NCBI GenBank assembly: GCA_947600065.1
Contig: CANQFZ010000006.1
Location: 1-64,000 of the forward strand
Length of the DNA: 64,000 nt
Reading direction: 5' to 3'
Source of the DNA: an uncultured Clostridia bacterium
GTDB taxonomy: Bacteria; Bacillota; Clostridia; Oscillospirales; Ruminococcaceae
Below the pieces are notes generated by a model. The model saw only the letters and a program-made list of their open reading frames with translations, searched no databases and was not told the origin of the DNA. Numbering within the stretch: the stretch's first letter is position 1; each line of letters starts with the position of its first letter. Shown in pieces: positions 51,198-59,164 of this stretch. The position numbers and the translations under genes are program-made.

Positions 51198-51968
51198 ATG
51201 ACAAGAATTGCAATATCGGGCGCTTGCGGAAGAATGGGAAGAGTTATCGCCCGTCTTTGTAAAGAGCGCGAGGACTGTACGGTCGTCGCGGGAATAGATA
51301 AGCTTGCCGAAAAGTATGATGATTTTCCCGTGTATAAGAGCGTTTTCGATATGACCGAAAAGCCCGATGTTATCATTGATTTTTCTCACCCCTCGGCTCT
51401 TGACAACCTGTTGTCATACTGCAAGATAAACGGCGTTCCCGCGGTCTTTGCTACTACGGGATATTCGGACGAGGAGCGCGCGAGGATAACTTCGGCTTCG
51501 GCAGAGATACCTGTTTTCTTTACGTTCAATATGTCGCTCGGCATAAATCTGCTCGTTGAGCTTGCAAGAAAAGCAACTCAGATACTCGGAGGCGAGTTTG
51601 ACATTGAGATAGTGGAAAAGCATCATAACCGGAAAAAAGACGCTCCCTCGGGAACAGCCGTTATGATAGCAGAAGCAATAAACGAAGAACTAAACAACAC
51701 AAAACACTATGTCTACGACCGTCACTCCGTCAGAAAACCGCGCGACAAGAGCGAGATAGGTATACATTCTGTTCGCGGCGGCACAATAGTCGGAGAGCAT
51801 GACGTTATATTCGCGGGACATGACGAGGTAATAACCATTTCACATTCCGCGCAGAGCCGCGAAGTCTTTGCGGCGGGCGCTGTAAACGCGGCGGTTTTCC
51901 TTTGCGGAAAACCTGCGGGACTTTATGCAATGAGCGATCTTATAAAGGAGGACAAAAATGAAGATTGA
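51198..51968 (+). CDS. dapB: 4-hydroxy-tetrahydrodipicolinate reductase
   Basis: A 256-residue NAD(P)H enzyme. The Rossmann motif ISGACGRMGRVI, the DAPB signature EKHHNRKKDAPSGTA and GIHSVRGGTIVGEHDVIF are intact. The last 11 bases overlap the following ACT gene, whose ribosome site (AAGGAGG) lies inside dapB. Confidence 0.96.
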   Translation: MTRIAISGACGRMGRVIARLCKEREDCTVVAGIDKLAEKYDDFPVYKSVFDMTEKPDVIIDFSHPSALDNLLSYCKINGVPAVFATTGYSDEERARITSASAEIPVFFTFNMSLGINLLVELARKATQILGGEFDIEIVEKHHNRKKDAPSGTAVMIAEAINEELNNTKHYVYDRHSVRKPRDKSEIGIHSVRGGTIVGEHDVIFAGHDEVITISHSAQSREVFAAGAVNAAVFLCGKPAGLYAMSDLIKEDKNED

Positions 51969-52404
51969 TGTTACGGAAAACGTTTCCGCCGTTTCTTTCT
52001 ACAACGTTCCTCTCGACAGGACGATAATGGAAGATACGCTGAAAATCGTAGCGGACGCGGGAATAAACGTCGATATGATCTCAATGACCGCGCCTACCTC
52101 GGAGATATTCAGCTTTGGTTTTACGGTCAATGACGATGAAATTCCGAAGCTCCTCGGAGTTGTAAAAAAGCTTCGTGAAAAAGACTGCGTTTCTCCGATG
52201 ATAAACAGCGGCAACAGAAAGATCGTCATAAAAACAGGCGAAATGACAAATAATGTGGGTTATGCCGCAAAGGTCTTTGAGATACTGAACAAGCTCTCGG
52301 CGATGATACTTATGATAACAACGGGGATAGACGAAATTTCCGTTCTTATCAGAAACGCCGACGCAGACGCGGTTTGTGCGGCATTTGAAAAGGAGTTATC
52401 TTAA
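51958..52404 (+). CDS. Stand-alone tandem ACT-domain protein
   Basis: A 148-residue protein made of two ACT domains: residues 1-75 (VSAVSFYNVPLDRTIMEDTLKIVADAGINVDMISM) and 80-148 (GYAAKVFEILNKLSAMILMITTGIDEISVLIRNADADAV). It resembles the regulatory C-terminus (beta subunit) of aspartate kinase without any kinase domain. In an operon controlled by lysine and making lysine, an amino-acid sensor that acts on an aspartate kinase encoded elsewhere is plausible. It overlaps dapB by 11 bases and abuts mscS. Confidence 0.8.
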   Translation: MKIDVTENVSAVSFYNVPLDRTIMEDTLKIVADAGINVDMISMTAPTSEIFSFGFTVNDDEIPKLLGVVKKLREKDCVSPMINSGNRKIVIKTGEMTNNVGYAAKVFEILNKLSAMILMITTGIDEISVLIRNADADAVCAAFEKELS

Positions 52405-52405
52405 A

Positions 52406-53341
52406 ATGAATAATTTAATATATCTATTGAGCGAAGCGGCTGATTCGGAAGTAAATTCCGAGCCTACGCTGAATGACGCTGTTCAGGACCTGGTCAATAA
52501 GCCCGAAGCCGCAATAAGCTCTATCGGAGAATTTTTTGCTAATCTTTGGCAGAGCTTTTTAAACGCTATCCCGTCGATAATCCTTGCGATAGTAGTTCTT
52601 ATCGTAGGTCTTATTCTTTCAAAGCTCGCGGTAAAGCTTATGTCAAAAGGACTTTCAAAGACAAAGCTTGAAGTTACTGTCGTAAAATTTACCACGCAGA
52701 TAGCAAAGATTGTGCTTTATGTGCTGGTTATTACAATTGTACTGAGCATTTTGGGAATACCCTCGACCTCTATCATAACGGTTATAGGTACTGCGGGCGT
52801 TGCGATAGGTTTAGCATTACAGAACTCGCTGTCAAACGTTGCGGGCGGATTTTTGCTTATGATCACAAAGCCGTTTAAGATAGGCGATTATATCGTTACA
52901 AACGGCGTAGAGGGAACTGTTTCGCAGATCTCCATTCTTCATACCCGCCTCGACAGCGTTACAAACCAGGCGATATTTGTTCCGAACGGTCTTGCGGTAA
53001 ACGCTACCGTTATAAACAATTCGGGCAACGACACCCGCCGCGTCGATCTTTCAATTTCAATTTCCTATAAGAGCGATTTTGAAAAGGCGCAAAAGGTAAT
53101 AACCGACGTTATAAAGGCTCATAAGCTCGTGGACAAGGCTCTGCCGATAGACGTAAGAATAAACACGCTCGGAGATAACGCCGTAATACTCACGGTTCGT
53201 TCGTGGTGTAAGACAGGCGATTATTGGACGGTCTATTTCGACCTCACCGAGCAGATAAAAGCGGCGCTCGTTGCAAACGATATCGAGATACCCTTTAGAC
53301 AGCTCGATGTACATATTGACAATAATACAGACTGTAGATAA
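52406..53341 (+). CDS. mscS: Small-conductance mechanosensitive channel MscS family
   Basis: A 311-residue channel. After a short acidic N-terminus, three membrane helices are at about 47-68, 90-112 and 120-145; the pore helix is GTAGVAIGLALQNSLSNVAGGF, followed by the MscS beta domain signature PFKIGDYIVTNGVEGTVSQI and FVPNGLAVNATVINNS. It opens under hypo-osmotic stress. The ATG at 52406 overlaps nothing but sits 1 base after the ACT stop. The last codons lie inside the structured element at 53328-53482. Confidence 0.93.
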   Translation: MNNLIYLLSEAADSEVNSEPTLNDAVQDLVNKPEAAISSIGEFFANLWQSFLNAIPSIILAIVVLIVGLILSKLAVKLMSKGLSKTKLEVTVVKFTTQIAKIVLYVLVITIVLSILGIPSTSIITVIGTAGVAIGLALQNSLSNVAGGFLLMITKPFKIGDYIVTNGVEGTVSQISILHTRLDSVTNQAIFVPNGLAVNATVINNSGNDTRRVDLSISISYKSDFEKAQKVITDVIKAHKLVDKALPIDVRINTLGDNAVILTVRSWCKTGDYWTVYFDLTEQIKAALVANDIEIPFRQLDVHIDNNTDCR

Positions 53342-53482
53342 AGCCCCATCTACTTCGTATGGTTATCCGCCAAAGGCGGATAACACGGTAACATGCGGCA
53401 GGCACAAAGCCTAGCCGCAGCCACGCTTCAGCGTTGTACGCGAAGCGTTCAATGCGGTATCTGGGACTTTCTCTACAGTCTG
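53328..53482 (-). ncRNA. Candidate structured RNA, copy B
   Basis: Second copy of the element at 29972-30092, read on the minus strand. Closing stem CAGACTGTAG / CTACAGTCTG (53482-53473 with 53337-53328) replaces the GC-richer stem of copy A by compensatory changes. The conserved strands AGAAAGTCCCAGATAC and GTAGATGGGGCTTTAT and the core CTGCGGCTAGGCTTTGTGCC are retained. Two variable hairpins are larger here: one on GCTTCGCG..CGCTGAAGC and one on GTTATCCGCC/GGCGGATAAC. The element overlaps the 3' end of mscS in antisense. No minus-strand promoter is evident just upstream. Confidence 0.6.
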
Positions 53483-53509
53483 ATAAAGCATGATTTTTTT
53501 AAAAACCGC

Positions 53510-53538
53510 TTGACATAATCGCGGCTAATGTGTATAAT
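53510..53538 (+). promoter_or_regulatory. Promoter of the TM1266/ABC transporter operon
   Basis: TTGACA (53510-53515), a 17-base spacer and TATAAT (53533-53538). Confidence 0.8.
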
Positions 53539-53544
53539 ATATTC

Positions 53545-53712
53545 GTAAAGTGTTCGGAGTCAAGGTATTTTCCGAGATTTCGTCAGCTTTATAAATTAAA
53601 TATTCGGTAAACTCTGACGGTAAAATTTATTGCGCCGAAAGACAGCTGATTGCAAATTATGGTGATACTGCGTCTTTCGGGCAATTATATCCCGAAGGAC
53701 GCGTTTTTTATG
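53545..53712 (+). ncRNA. Attenuator-type leader, ligand unknown
   Basis: A leader of about 170 bases ends in a strong intrinsic terminator directly before the ribosome site: GCGTCTTTCGGG (53670-53681) / CCCGAAGGACGC (53691-53702), 12 bp with one G-U, then TTTTTT. CCGAAAGAC (53635-53643) is complementary to the terminator's 5' arm (53672-53680) and can act as an antiterminator. Upstream stems include CGTCAG (53581-53586)/CTGACG. This has the layout of a riboswitch or protein-controlled attenuator; I do not recognise the aptamer and see no T-box sequence. Confidence 0.65.
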
Positions 53713-53725
53713 AAAGGAGACGTCT

Positions 53726-53974
53726 ATGGACAAGGAAGACCGTGTCGCCATAATCTCAATGATAATAAGCGACAAGGAAAGTATCCAAAGCGTAAATGAG
53801 CTTCTCCACGAATACGGAGATTATATCCGCGGAAGAATGGGACTTCCGTATCGGGAGAGAGGATTAAACATAATCTGCATAGTCATTGACGCGCCTATGG
53901 ACAGTATATCCGCGCTTTCGGGAAAGCTCGGCAGACTTAGCGGAGTAACATCAAAAGCGGTCTATTCAAAATGA
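53726..53974 (+). CDS. TM1266-family regulator (hydrogenase-associated, ACT-like)
   Basis: An 82-residue protein with the conserved pattern of the TM1266 iron-only hydrogenase system putative regulator: RVAIISMIISDKESIQSVNELLHEYG, DYIRGRMGLPYRERGLNIIC and ALSGKLGRLSGVTSKAVYSK. The fold is ferredoxin-like/ACT. In other anaerobes it is linked to [FeFe]-hydrogenase maturation; here it heads an ABC-transporter operon. The ATG follows AAAGGAG and the terminator of the leader. Confidence 0.8.
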   Translation: MDKEDRVAIISMIISDKESIQSVNELLHEYGDYIRGRMGLPYRERGLNIICIVIDAPMDSISALSGKLGRLSGVTSKAVYSK

Positions 53975-54017
53975 GTGCTGACCGAAAGAGTTTGTCGGAA
54001 AGAAAGGAAGATTTTTT

Positions 54018-55085
54018 ATGAAGAAAAAGTTAGGTTCGGTATTGTTGGCGGCGGTGTGCGCGTTTGCGTTTTCCGCATGTAATGGTGGAGGCAATAACAG
54101 CTCCTCGTCAGACAGTTCATCTCCCGCTTCGTCAGACAGCTCGTCGTCTGTAAGTTCGTCGTCTGACAGCGAAAGCTCGGGATCCGAAAGTACGCCCGAA
54201 AAAACTCCCGAAAAGGTAAATATCTCCGCATTAAACGGACCTACGGGAATGGGCATGGTAAAGCTCATGGACGACAACGAGAAAAATAACTACGGCTATA
54301 ATTTCGAGCTTGCGGGAGCAGCCGACGAGATAACGCCAAAGCTGGTAAAAGGCGAGATAGACATAGCTTGCGTTCCCGCAAATCTCGGCGCTGTGCTTTA
54401 TTCAAAGACGAACGGCGGAGTCGAGACGCTAGCGGTAAATACCTTGGGCGTTCTGTATATCGTTGAAAACGGAAACACGGTAAATTCAATAGAAGACCTT
54501 GAGGGAAAAACCGTCTATTCTGCGGGAAAGGGCGCTACTCCGCAGTATGCTCTTGAATTTGTCCTCAAAAGCCACAATATCCTCGACAAAGTAAATATAG
54601 AGTGGAAGAGCGAACACGCAGAGTGCGTAGCGGCTCTCGAGGCTAACCCCGACGCAGTGGCAATGCTCCCCCAGCCGTTTGTTACTACGGCAATGAGCAA
54701 AAACGAGAATATGCGCGTTGCGGTTGACTTAAATGACGCATGGGACGACCTCGGTTTGAAGAGCTCCTTGCTCACGGGAATTGTTATCGTAAGAAAGGCG
54801 TTTGCTGAAGAATACCCCGCAGCGGTAGAGGAGTTCCTCACGCGCTATGGCGAGTCGGTCGATTATGTAAACAATAACGTTTCAGACGCCGCGCAGCTCG
54901 TAGGTAAATATAACATTGTTCCCGCGGCGGTAGCCGAAAAGGCAATTCCAAACTGCCATATCGTCTGCATAAAGGGAAGCGAAATGAAAGAAAAGCTTTC
55001 GGGCTATCTGAATGTTCTGTTTGAACAGCTCCCCGAGTCGGTCGGCGGAGCAATGCCGAATGATGATTTTTATTACGGAGCATAA
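54018..55085 (+). CDS. NitT/TauT-like ABC solute-binding lipoprotein
   Basis: A 355-residue binding protein. Lipoprotein signal ends in FSAC, followed by a Ser/Asp-rich linker (about 24-60) and an SsuA/NMT1-like domain: ISALNGPTGMGMVKLMDD, ADEITPKLVKGEIDIACVPANLGAVLYSK, GVLYIVENG and EHAECVAALEANPDAVAMLPQPFVTT. The ligand could be a thiamine-precursor, sulfonate or related small organic molecule; the sequence does not decide. Permease and ATPase follow. Confidence 0.85.
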   Translation: MKKKLGSVLLAAVCAFAFSACNGGGNNSSSSDSSSPASSDSSSSVSSSSDSESSGSESTPEKTPEKVNISALNGPTGMGMVKLMDDNEKNNYGYNFELAGAADEITPKLVKGEIDIACVPANLGAVLYSKTNGGVETLAVNTLGVLYIVENGNTVNSIEDLEGKTVYSAGKGATPQYALEFVLKSHNILDKVNIEWKSEHAECVAALEANPDAVAMLPQPFVTTAMSKNENMRVAVDLNDAWDDLGLKSSLLTGIVIVRKAFAEEYPAAVEEFLTRYGESVDYVNNNVSDAAQLVGKYNIVPAAVAEKAIPNCHIVCIKGSEMKEKLSGYLNVLFEQLPESVGGAMPNDDFYYGA

Positions 55086-55093
55086 ATAAAAAA

Positions 55094-55130
55094 AATTCGG
55101 GGCAAGGCAAAAAATACCTGACCCCGAATT
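55094..55130 (+). promoter_or_regulatory. Intra-operon hairpin after the binding-protein gene
   Basis: Perfect stem AATTCGGGG (55094-55102) / CCCCGAATT (55122-55130), without a following T-run. Such hairpins stabilise the binding-protein mRNA relative to the permease part. Confidence 0.6.
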
Positions 55131-55172
55131 GATTATGTCGCCTGTTATTTAACTGTCATAGGAGGTGAGCGC

Positions 55173-55919
55173 ATGAAAAAAACATTGCTGACGGCGGCGG
55201 GAATAGTTTTCTGGCTTGTTGTTTGGCAGGTTGCCGCAATGCTTATAGGAAGCGACATACTTCTCGTATCGCCGATAGACGTTGTAAAAAGACTTGCGGA
55301 GCTTATAGTTACCGCGGATTTTTGGGGAAGCATACTGTTTTCCGCAGGGAGGATAATGCTCGGCTTTTTCCTCGGACTTACCGCAGGCACGGCGCTCGCG
55401 GTGCTTTCGGGAAAATTCCGAATTGTGCGCGTTATTTTTTCACCGCTCATTTCCGTTATGAAGTCCATACCCGTAGCCTCGTTTACAATACTTGCGCTTT
55501 TCTGGATAAATTCGGAGAATTTGTCCGTGCTTGTAACGTTCCTTATATGCACGCCGATTGTATGTTCAAATATGCAGGCGGGAATAGACAGCCTCGACCC
55601 TAAGCTTAAAGAAATGTCAAAGGTCTTTAAAATTCCTGCGTGGCGAAGATTTTCGGGAGTTTATCTGTCGCAGCTCATGCCGTATTTTCGCTCTGCGTCG
55701 GCTCTTGCGATAGGGCTTTGCTGGAAGTCGGGAGCGGCGGCGGAGGTAATCGGCATACCCGACGGCTCTATAGGCGAAAAACTTTTTATGTCGAAAATTT
55801 ATCTTGAAACAGCCGACCTTTTCGCCTGGACGGCGGCGGTAATATTGCTGAGCCTGCTTTGCGAAAAACTGTTTTTGCTTCTGGTGAGCATTGCTCAAAA
55901 GCGAATAGAACGTATGTAA
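55173..55919 (+). CDS. ABC transporter permease (SsuC/TauC type)
   Basis: A 248-residue inner-membrane permease with six predicted helices. The EAA loop, coupling to the ATPase, is visible as SLDPKLKEMSKVFKIPAWRRFSGVYLSQLMPYF; the SsuC-like block LCWKSGAAAEVIGIPDGSIGEKLFMSKIYLETADLFAWTA follows. AGGAGGTGA precedes the ATG. Confidence 0.9.
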   Translation: MKKTLLTAAGIVFWLVVWQVAAMLIGSDILLVSPIDVVKRLAELIVTADFWGSILFSAGRIMLGFFLGLTAGTALAVLSGKFRIVRVIFSPLISVMKSIPVASFTILALFWINSENLSVLVTFLICTPIVCSNMQAGIDSLDPKLKEMSKVFKIPAWRRFSGVYLSQLMPYFRSASALAIGLCWKSGAAAEVIGIPDGSIGEKLFMSKIYLETADLFAWTAAVILLSLLCEKLFLLLVSIAQKRIERM

Positions 55920-55932
55920 AGGAGAGGACGAA

Positions 55933-56499
55933 ATGCCGAAAGCCGAAAAAATCTGCAAATCATTTTCCGAAAAAACAGTCCTCGAAAACTTCACACATGA
56001 TTTTCCCGAGGGCAAAACAACGGCGATAGTCGGACAGTCGGGCTGCGGAAAAACAACTCTCCTGTCCATTCTAATGGGTTTGATCAGACCCGACAGCGGC
56101 GCTCTTATCGGCTTTGATAAGACAATAAGCGCCGTTTTCCAGGAAGACAGGCTCTGCGATAATCTTACGGTGTCCGCAAATATCCGCCTTGTCACGGGAA
56201 AGCGTTATTCAAAAGCGGAAATTGAAAAAGAGCTTTGCCTTGTCGGACTTGACGGCTGCGCCGAAAAGCCCGTCCGCGAGCTTTCGGGCGGAATGAAGCG
56301 CCGCGCGGCAATTGTCCGCGCAATGCTTGCCGAAAGCGAGCTCTTGTTTTTGGACGAACCTTTTAAGGGGCTCGATATTGACACAAAGCAAACAGTTATG
56401 GAATATGTCCGCAGGAAGACCGAGGGAAAGACCGTTATTTTTGTCACCCACGACAGGGAAGAATGTAATTTCTTAGCGGCGGAAATTATCGGTTTATAA
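55933..56499 (+). CDS. ABC transporter ATP-binding protein, short
   Basis: A 188-residue nucleotide-binding subunit. Walker A GQSGCGKTT, Q-loop AVFQEDRL, signature LSGGMKRR, Walker B LLFLDEP and switch His in FVTHDREE are complete. Family members are usually 240-260 residues; this one has a trimmed N-terminal beta subdomain and no C-terminal tail. It completes the binding protein-permease-ATPase set, 14 bases after the permease. Confidence 0.88.
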   Translation: MPKAEKICKSFSEKTVLENFTHDFPEGKTTAIVGQSGCGKTTLLSILMGLIRPDSGALIGFDKTISAVFQEDRLCDNLTVSANIRLVTGKRYSKAEIEKELCLVGLDGCAEKPVRELSGGMKRRAAIVRAMLAESELLFLDEPFKGLDIDTKQTVMEYVRRKTEGKTVIFVTHDREECNFLAAEIIGL

Positions 56500-57034
56500 T
56501 TGCGGTTGCAATACAGTTGCGTATATTGTCAACTGCCCAACTAGAGGCTAGAGGCTGGAGGCTAGAGGCTAGAGTTTGAACCAAAGCCTTTTTTTGTTTT
56601 GATACAGTTTATTCAGCAAAGAGCGTTTAGGCTGTTGTACCCTGTACATTGTCAACTGCCAACAGGCGGGGGCGGGGCGCGCCGGCGCCCCGCACTTTCC
56701 CCCTTCCCCTTCTAGAGGTTAGAAATTAGAGGTAAGAGGTAAGAATTTGTACCGAATTGTTGTTCGCTCATTTCTTACCTTTTGTTTTCTATAAACGTTT
56801 AATTCAGCGGACAACTTTTCGGCTGTTACTGCATACTGTACCGTGTATCCTGTCAACTGCCAACAGGCGGGGTGCGGGGCGCGCCGGCGCCCCGCACGCT
56901 TGCAAGCAGGGGTCGCGGGGACGAAGTCCCCGCGACTTTCCCCCTTCCCCTTCGGGGAAGGGGGTTAGGGGGTTGGGGCGAGTGAGCGCAATTTAGACAA
57001 ACTACGTTTGAAAAGAAAGAACCACAAATAGGTT
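56500..57034. repeat. Composite intergenic repeats, copies 3 and 4
   Basis: No gene. Two composite repeats in tandem. The first (about 56540-56705) has an AGAGGCT heptamer tract, a TGTACCCTGTACATTGTCAACTGCC block and the hairpin GGGGCGCGCC/GGCGCCCC. The second (about 56715-57030) has an AGAGGTAAG tract, ACAACTTTTCGGCTGTTACTGCATACTG, GTCAACTGCCAACAGGCGGGG, GGGGCGCGCCGGCGCCCC, a CGCGGGGAC/GTCCCCGCG hairpin, the CCCCTTCCCC/GGGGAAGGGGG hairpin and the tail ending in AACCACAAATAGG. The frames open across them are repeat by-products. Confidence 0.7.
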
Positions 57035-57511
57035 TTATTTATTCAAAATTGCGGTTGCAATATTAAGATATGCGGCAAATGCTACCCACGCAAGATAGGG
57101 AATGTTTATGTAGGCGGCAACGCGCTCTATTCTAAAAAATTTTACTATCATCACAATTATCAGTATAAGCAGCGCTAAAATGACAATAACCGAAGTCCAA
57201 AGCGCCTCAAACCTGAAGAAAACTATGCTCCAAAAGAAATTGACAATAAGCTGTATCCAATAGGTCCTAAGCGCGCTTTGCTTTTCTTTTTGCTCGGCAT
57301 TTGAACAATAGATGATACACGCCGAAATGCCCATAAGCGCGTAAAGTATGGTCCAGACAATAGGGAAAACTATTCCCGAAGGCGAAAGCGGCGGCTTTTC
57401 GAGAGTTGAATAAACATCGCCGAAATTCCCCGAAAACAGGCTTGACAGAACACCCACGAGTTCGGCGGAAAGAATAAAAATCAACAGGTCGCTTATCTTA
57501 CATTTTTTCAT
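57035..57511 (-). CDS. tspO: TspO/MBR family protein
   Basis: A 158-residue protein with five membrane helices. Family residues are visible in YSTLEKPPLSPSGIVFPIVWTILYALMGISAC, QLIVNFFWSIVFFRFEALWTSV and YLAWVAFAAYLNIATAILN. TspO proteins bind tetrapyrroles and are thought to regulate or degrade porphyrins. The ATG at 57511 lies eight bases after AAAGGA; the longer frame to 57550 has no ribosome site. Monocistronic. Confidence 0.92.
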   Translation of the reverse strand: MKKCKISDLLIFILSAELVGVLSSLFSGNFGDVYSTLEKPPLSPSGIVFPIVWTILYALMGISACIIYCSNAEQKEKQSALRTYWIQLIVNFFWSIVFFRFEALWTSVIVILALLILIIVMIVKFFRIERVAAYINIPYLAWVAFAAYLNIATAILNK

Positions 57512-57584
57512 AACGTTTGTCCTTTCGTTTTTTTTACAGTATATGGACAAAACCTTTGATTTATTACTAAGGCTGTAAGATAAA

Positions 57585-57621
57585 AAACCCCGTCTGCGGC
57601 ATTATACCGCAGACGGGGTTT
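57585..57621. terminator. Bidirectional terminator upstream of tspO
   Basis: A perfect 15-bp stem AAACCCCGTCTGCGG (57585-57599) / CCGCAGACGGGGTTT (57607-57621), with TTTATTT following on plus and TTTTTTATC on minus. It ends the radical SAM gene transcript (minus). Confidence 0.85.
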
Positions 57622-57646
57622 TTATTTAAGCAAAAGGAGAAAGCCG

Positions 57647-59164
57647 TCAGCTCTGAACCTCTTTCATTGTCTTATTCTTCAGATAAATATACATCTTCGG
57701 CGAAACCTTTTTCAGCGTTTTCTTCGCTTTGATAAACGCGTCCTCTTTCGCCTTTGCCGCCTTGTACAGCATCTTTCTCGGATAGTTCGGCGAGGTTATC
57801 TTTTTGTCAAGTTTAGCCTCGGCGATCTTCGCTTTTTCTTCGGGAAGCTCGTATATGGCCTTGTATTTCTTTACGAGCTTGTTGAAGTTATATGCCATAT
57901 AGAGAATGTCGTATTTCGGATATTGCGGCATACGGAGCTGAACGGGGTCATTTGGGTCGACAGTCGGATCTATAAATCCTCCGTCGCGCGCCGTTTTTTC
58001 AAGTATCGTCATGGGATAGGGGTAGAAGATGTTCGGAATGACCTTGTCCACGTCGAGCTTTGCATTGAGCTTTACTGTTTCAAGCGAAAGTTCAAGAGTT
58101 TCATACGGCAAGCCTACGATGTTGTATGTCAGCGCCGTTATCTTGTATTTTCTGAACCACTTTGATACTTCTATCATGTGGTCGTTCTTCATGTTTCTGT
58201 GGAGATACTTCTTGCGGAACTCCTCGTTTCCGTTTTCAAGACCGATGTCTATCATATAACAGCCGCCGTCTTTGAGCGTCTTTACCATTTCTTCGTCAAG
58301 AATATCGAAACGCAGATTGCAGTTAAACGGCAGATGTATCTTTTCAATGTACATCGGCATAAACTCGTAGAACCAGTCCTTGTACATATTGAAGATAGCG
58401 TCGCGGAATTCTATAAACTTTATCCACGGGTGCTTTTTGATAAGAAGTTCAAGAAGCTCGATCGCCTTTTTCGGGCTTCTAAAGCGGCAGTATTTGAGCT
58501 TATTGGGGTAGATGTTGCGGAACTGCGAGTTTCCGCAGTATGTGCAGGCAAACAGACAGCCTCGGGAGAGCATTACCATCGCCGTATAGTTTTTCGAGCG
58601 GTCGAGATTGTCATAGTCGAAAAGCTCAAAGTCGGGGAAGGGAAGCTCGTCCAGGTCTTCGATCAGCGGACGCACGGGATTTTTTATTATCTCGCCGTTT
58701 TCAAGCTTGAAATACATGCTCTGAATATCGGTCCTTTTTACGCCGTCGCGCAGACTGTCCATATATTCGAGCAGGGGATATTCGCCCTCGCCGACAGTGA
58801 CCATATCCACACCGCGGATTTTAATGCACTCGTCGGGAACAAGTATCGCATGATAACCGCCGACCGATACGGGTATATCGGGAAGCTCGTCGTCCAGCCA
58901 CCCGCACATCTCCGATACAAACGGAACAGCAGTCGTTCTCAGAGTAAATCCGATAGTATCGGGAGCAAATGATTTTACCTTTGCGATAAATTCGTCCTTT
59001 TCGGGCATATAAAGCTCGTGATAAAGCTGAACATCATAGCCGCCCTGTTTTAATACCGCTGAGATAGAAGCAAGACCCTCGCTGTAGTTTCCGAGGCGTG
59101 TTTTGTTATATTTTCCCTCTTCAAGAAAATCGGGATAGATAAGAAGCATTCTTTTTGGTGCCAT
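57647..59164 (-). CDS. B12-binding-domain radical SAM protein
   Basis: A 505-residue protein. Residues 1-140 form a Rossmann-like cobalamin-binding-type domain (MLLIYPDFLEEG, GLASISAVLKQGGYDVQLY, PVSVGGYHAILVP) that lacks the base-off DxHxxG motif. The radical SAM domain follows with CxxxCxxC in SRGCLFACTYCGN and a GLENGNEEFRKKYLHR segment. The C-terminal 60 residues are Lys-rich helices. Relatives act in lipid, carbohydrate or secondary-metabolite methylation; the substrate here is unknown. Confidence 0.85.
   Translation of the reverse strand: MAPKRMLLIYPDFLEEGKYNKTRLGNYSEGLASISAVLKQGGYDVQLYHELYMPEKDEFIAKVKSFAPDTIGFTLRTTAVPFVSEMCGWLDDELPDIPVSVGGYHAILVPDECIKIRGVDMVTVGEGEYPLLEYMDSLRDGVKRTDIQSMYFKLENGEIIKNPVRPLIEDLDELPFPDFELFDYDNLDRSKNYTAMVMLSRGCLFACTYCGNSQFRNIYPNKLKYCRFRSPKKAIELLELLIKKHPWIKFIEFRDAIFNMYKDWFYEFMPMYIEKIHLPFNCNLRFDILDEEMVKTLKDGGCYMIDIGLENGNEEFRKKYLHRNMKNDHMIEVSKWFRKYKITALTYNIVGLPYETLELSLETVKLNAKLDVDKVIPNIFYPYPMTILEKTARDGGFIDPTVDPNDPVQLRMPQYPKYDILYMAYNFNKLVKKYKAIYELPEEKAKIAEAKLDKKITSPNYPRKMLYKAAKAKEDAFIKAKKTLKKVSPKMYIYLKNKTMKEVQS

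Noticed and set aside
53545-53712. T-box or thiamine (TPP) riboswitch before the TM1266 operon
   Set aside because: No T-box consensus (GGGTGG-ACCGCG) and no TPP-type CTGAGA or GAACCTGAT-like segments were seen.
56757-56996. Possible 79-residue protein with GRGAGRAG-like composition
   Set aside because: It runs through the composite repeat including its GC hairpins, and a similar peptide fragment occurs in another repeat copy; no ribosome site.
57647-59164. Methylmalonyl-mutase-like base-off B12 binding in the radical SAM protein
   Set aside because: The DxHxxG motif is missing; only the fold-level similarity of the N-terminal domain supports cobalamin binding.
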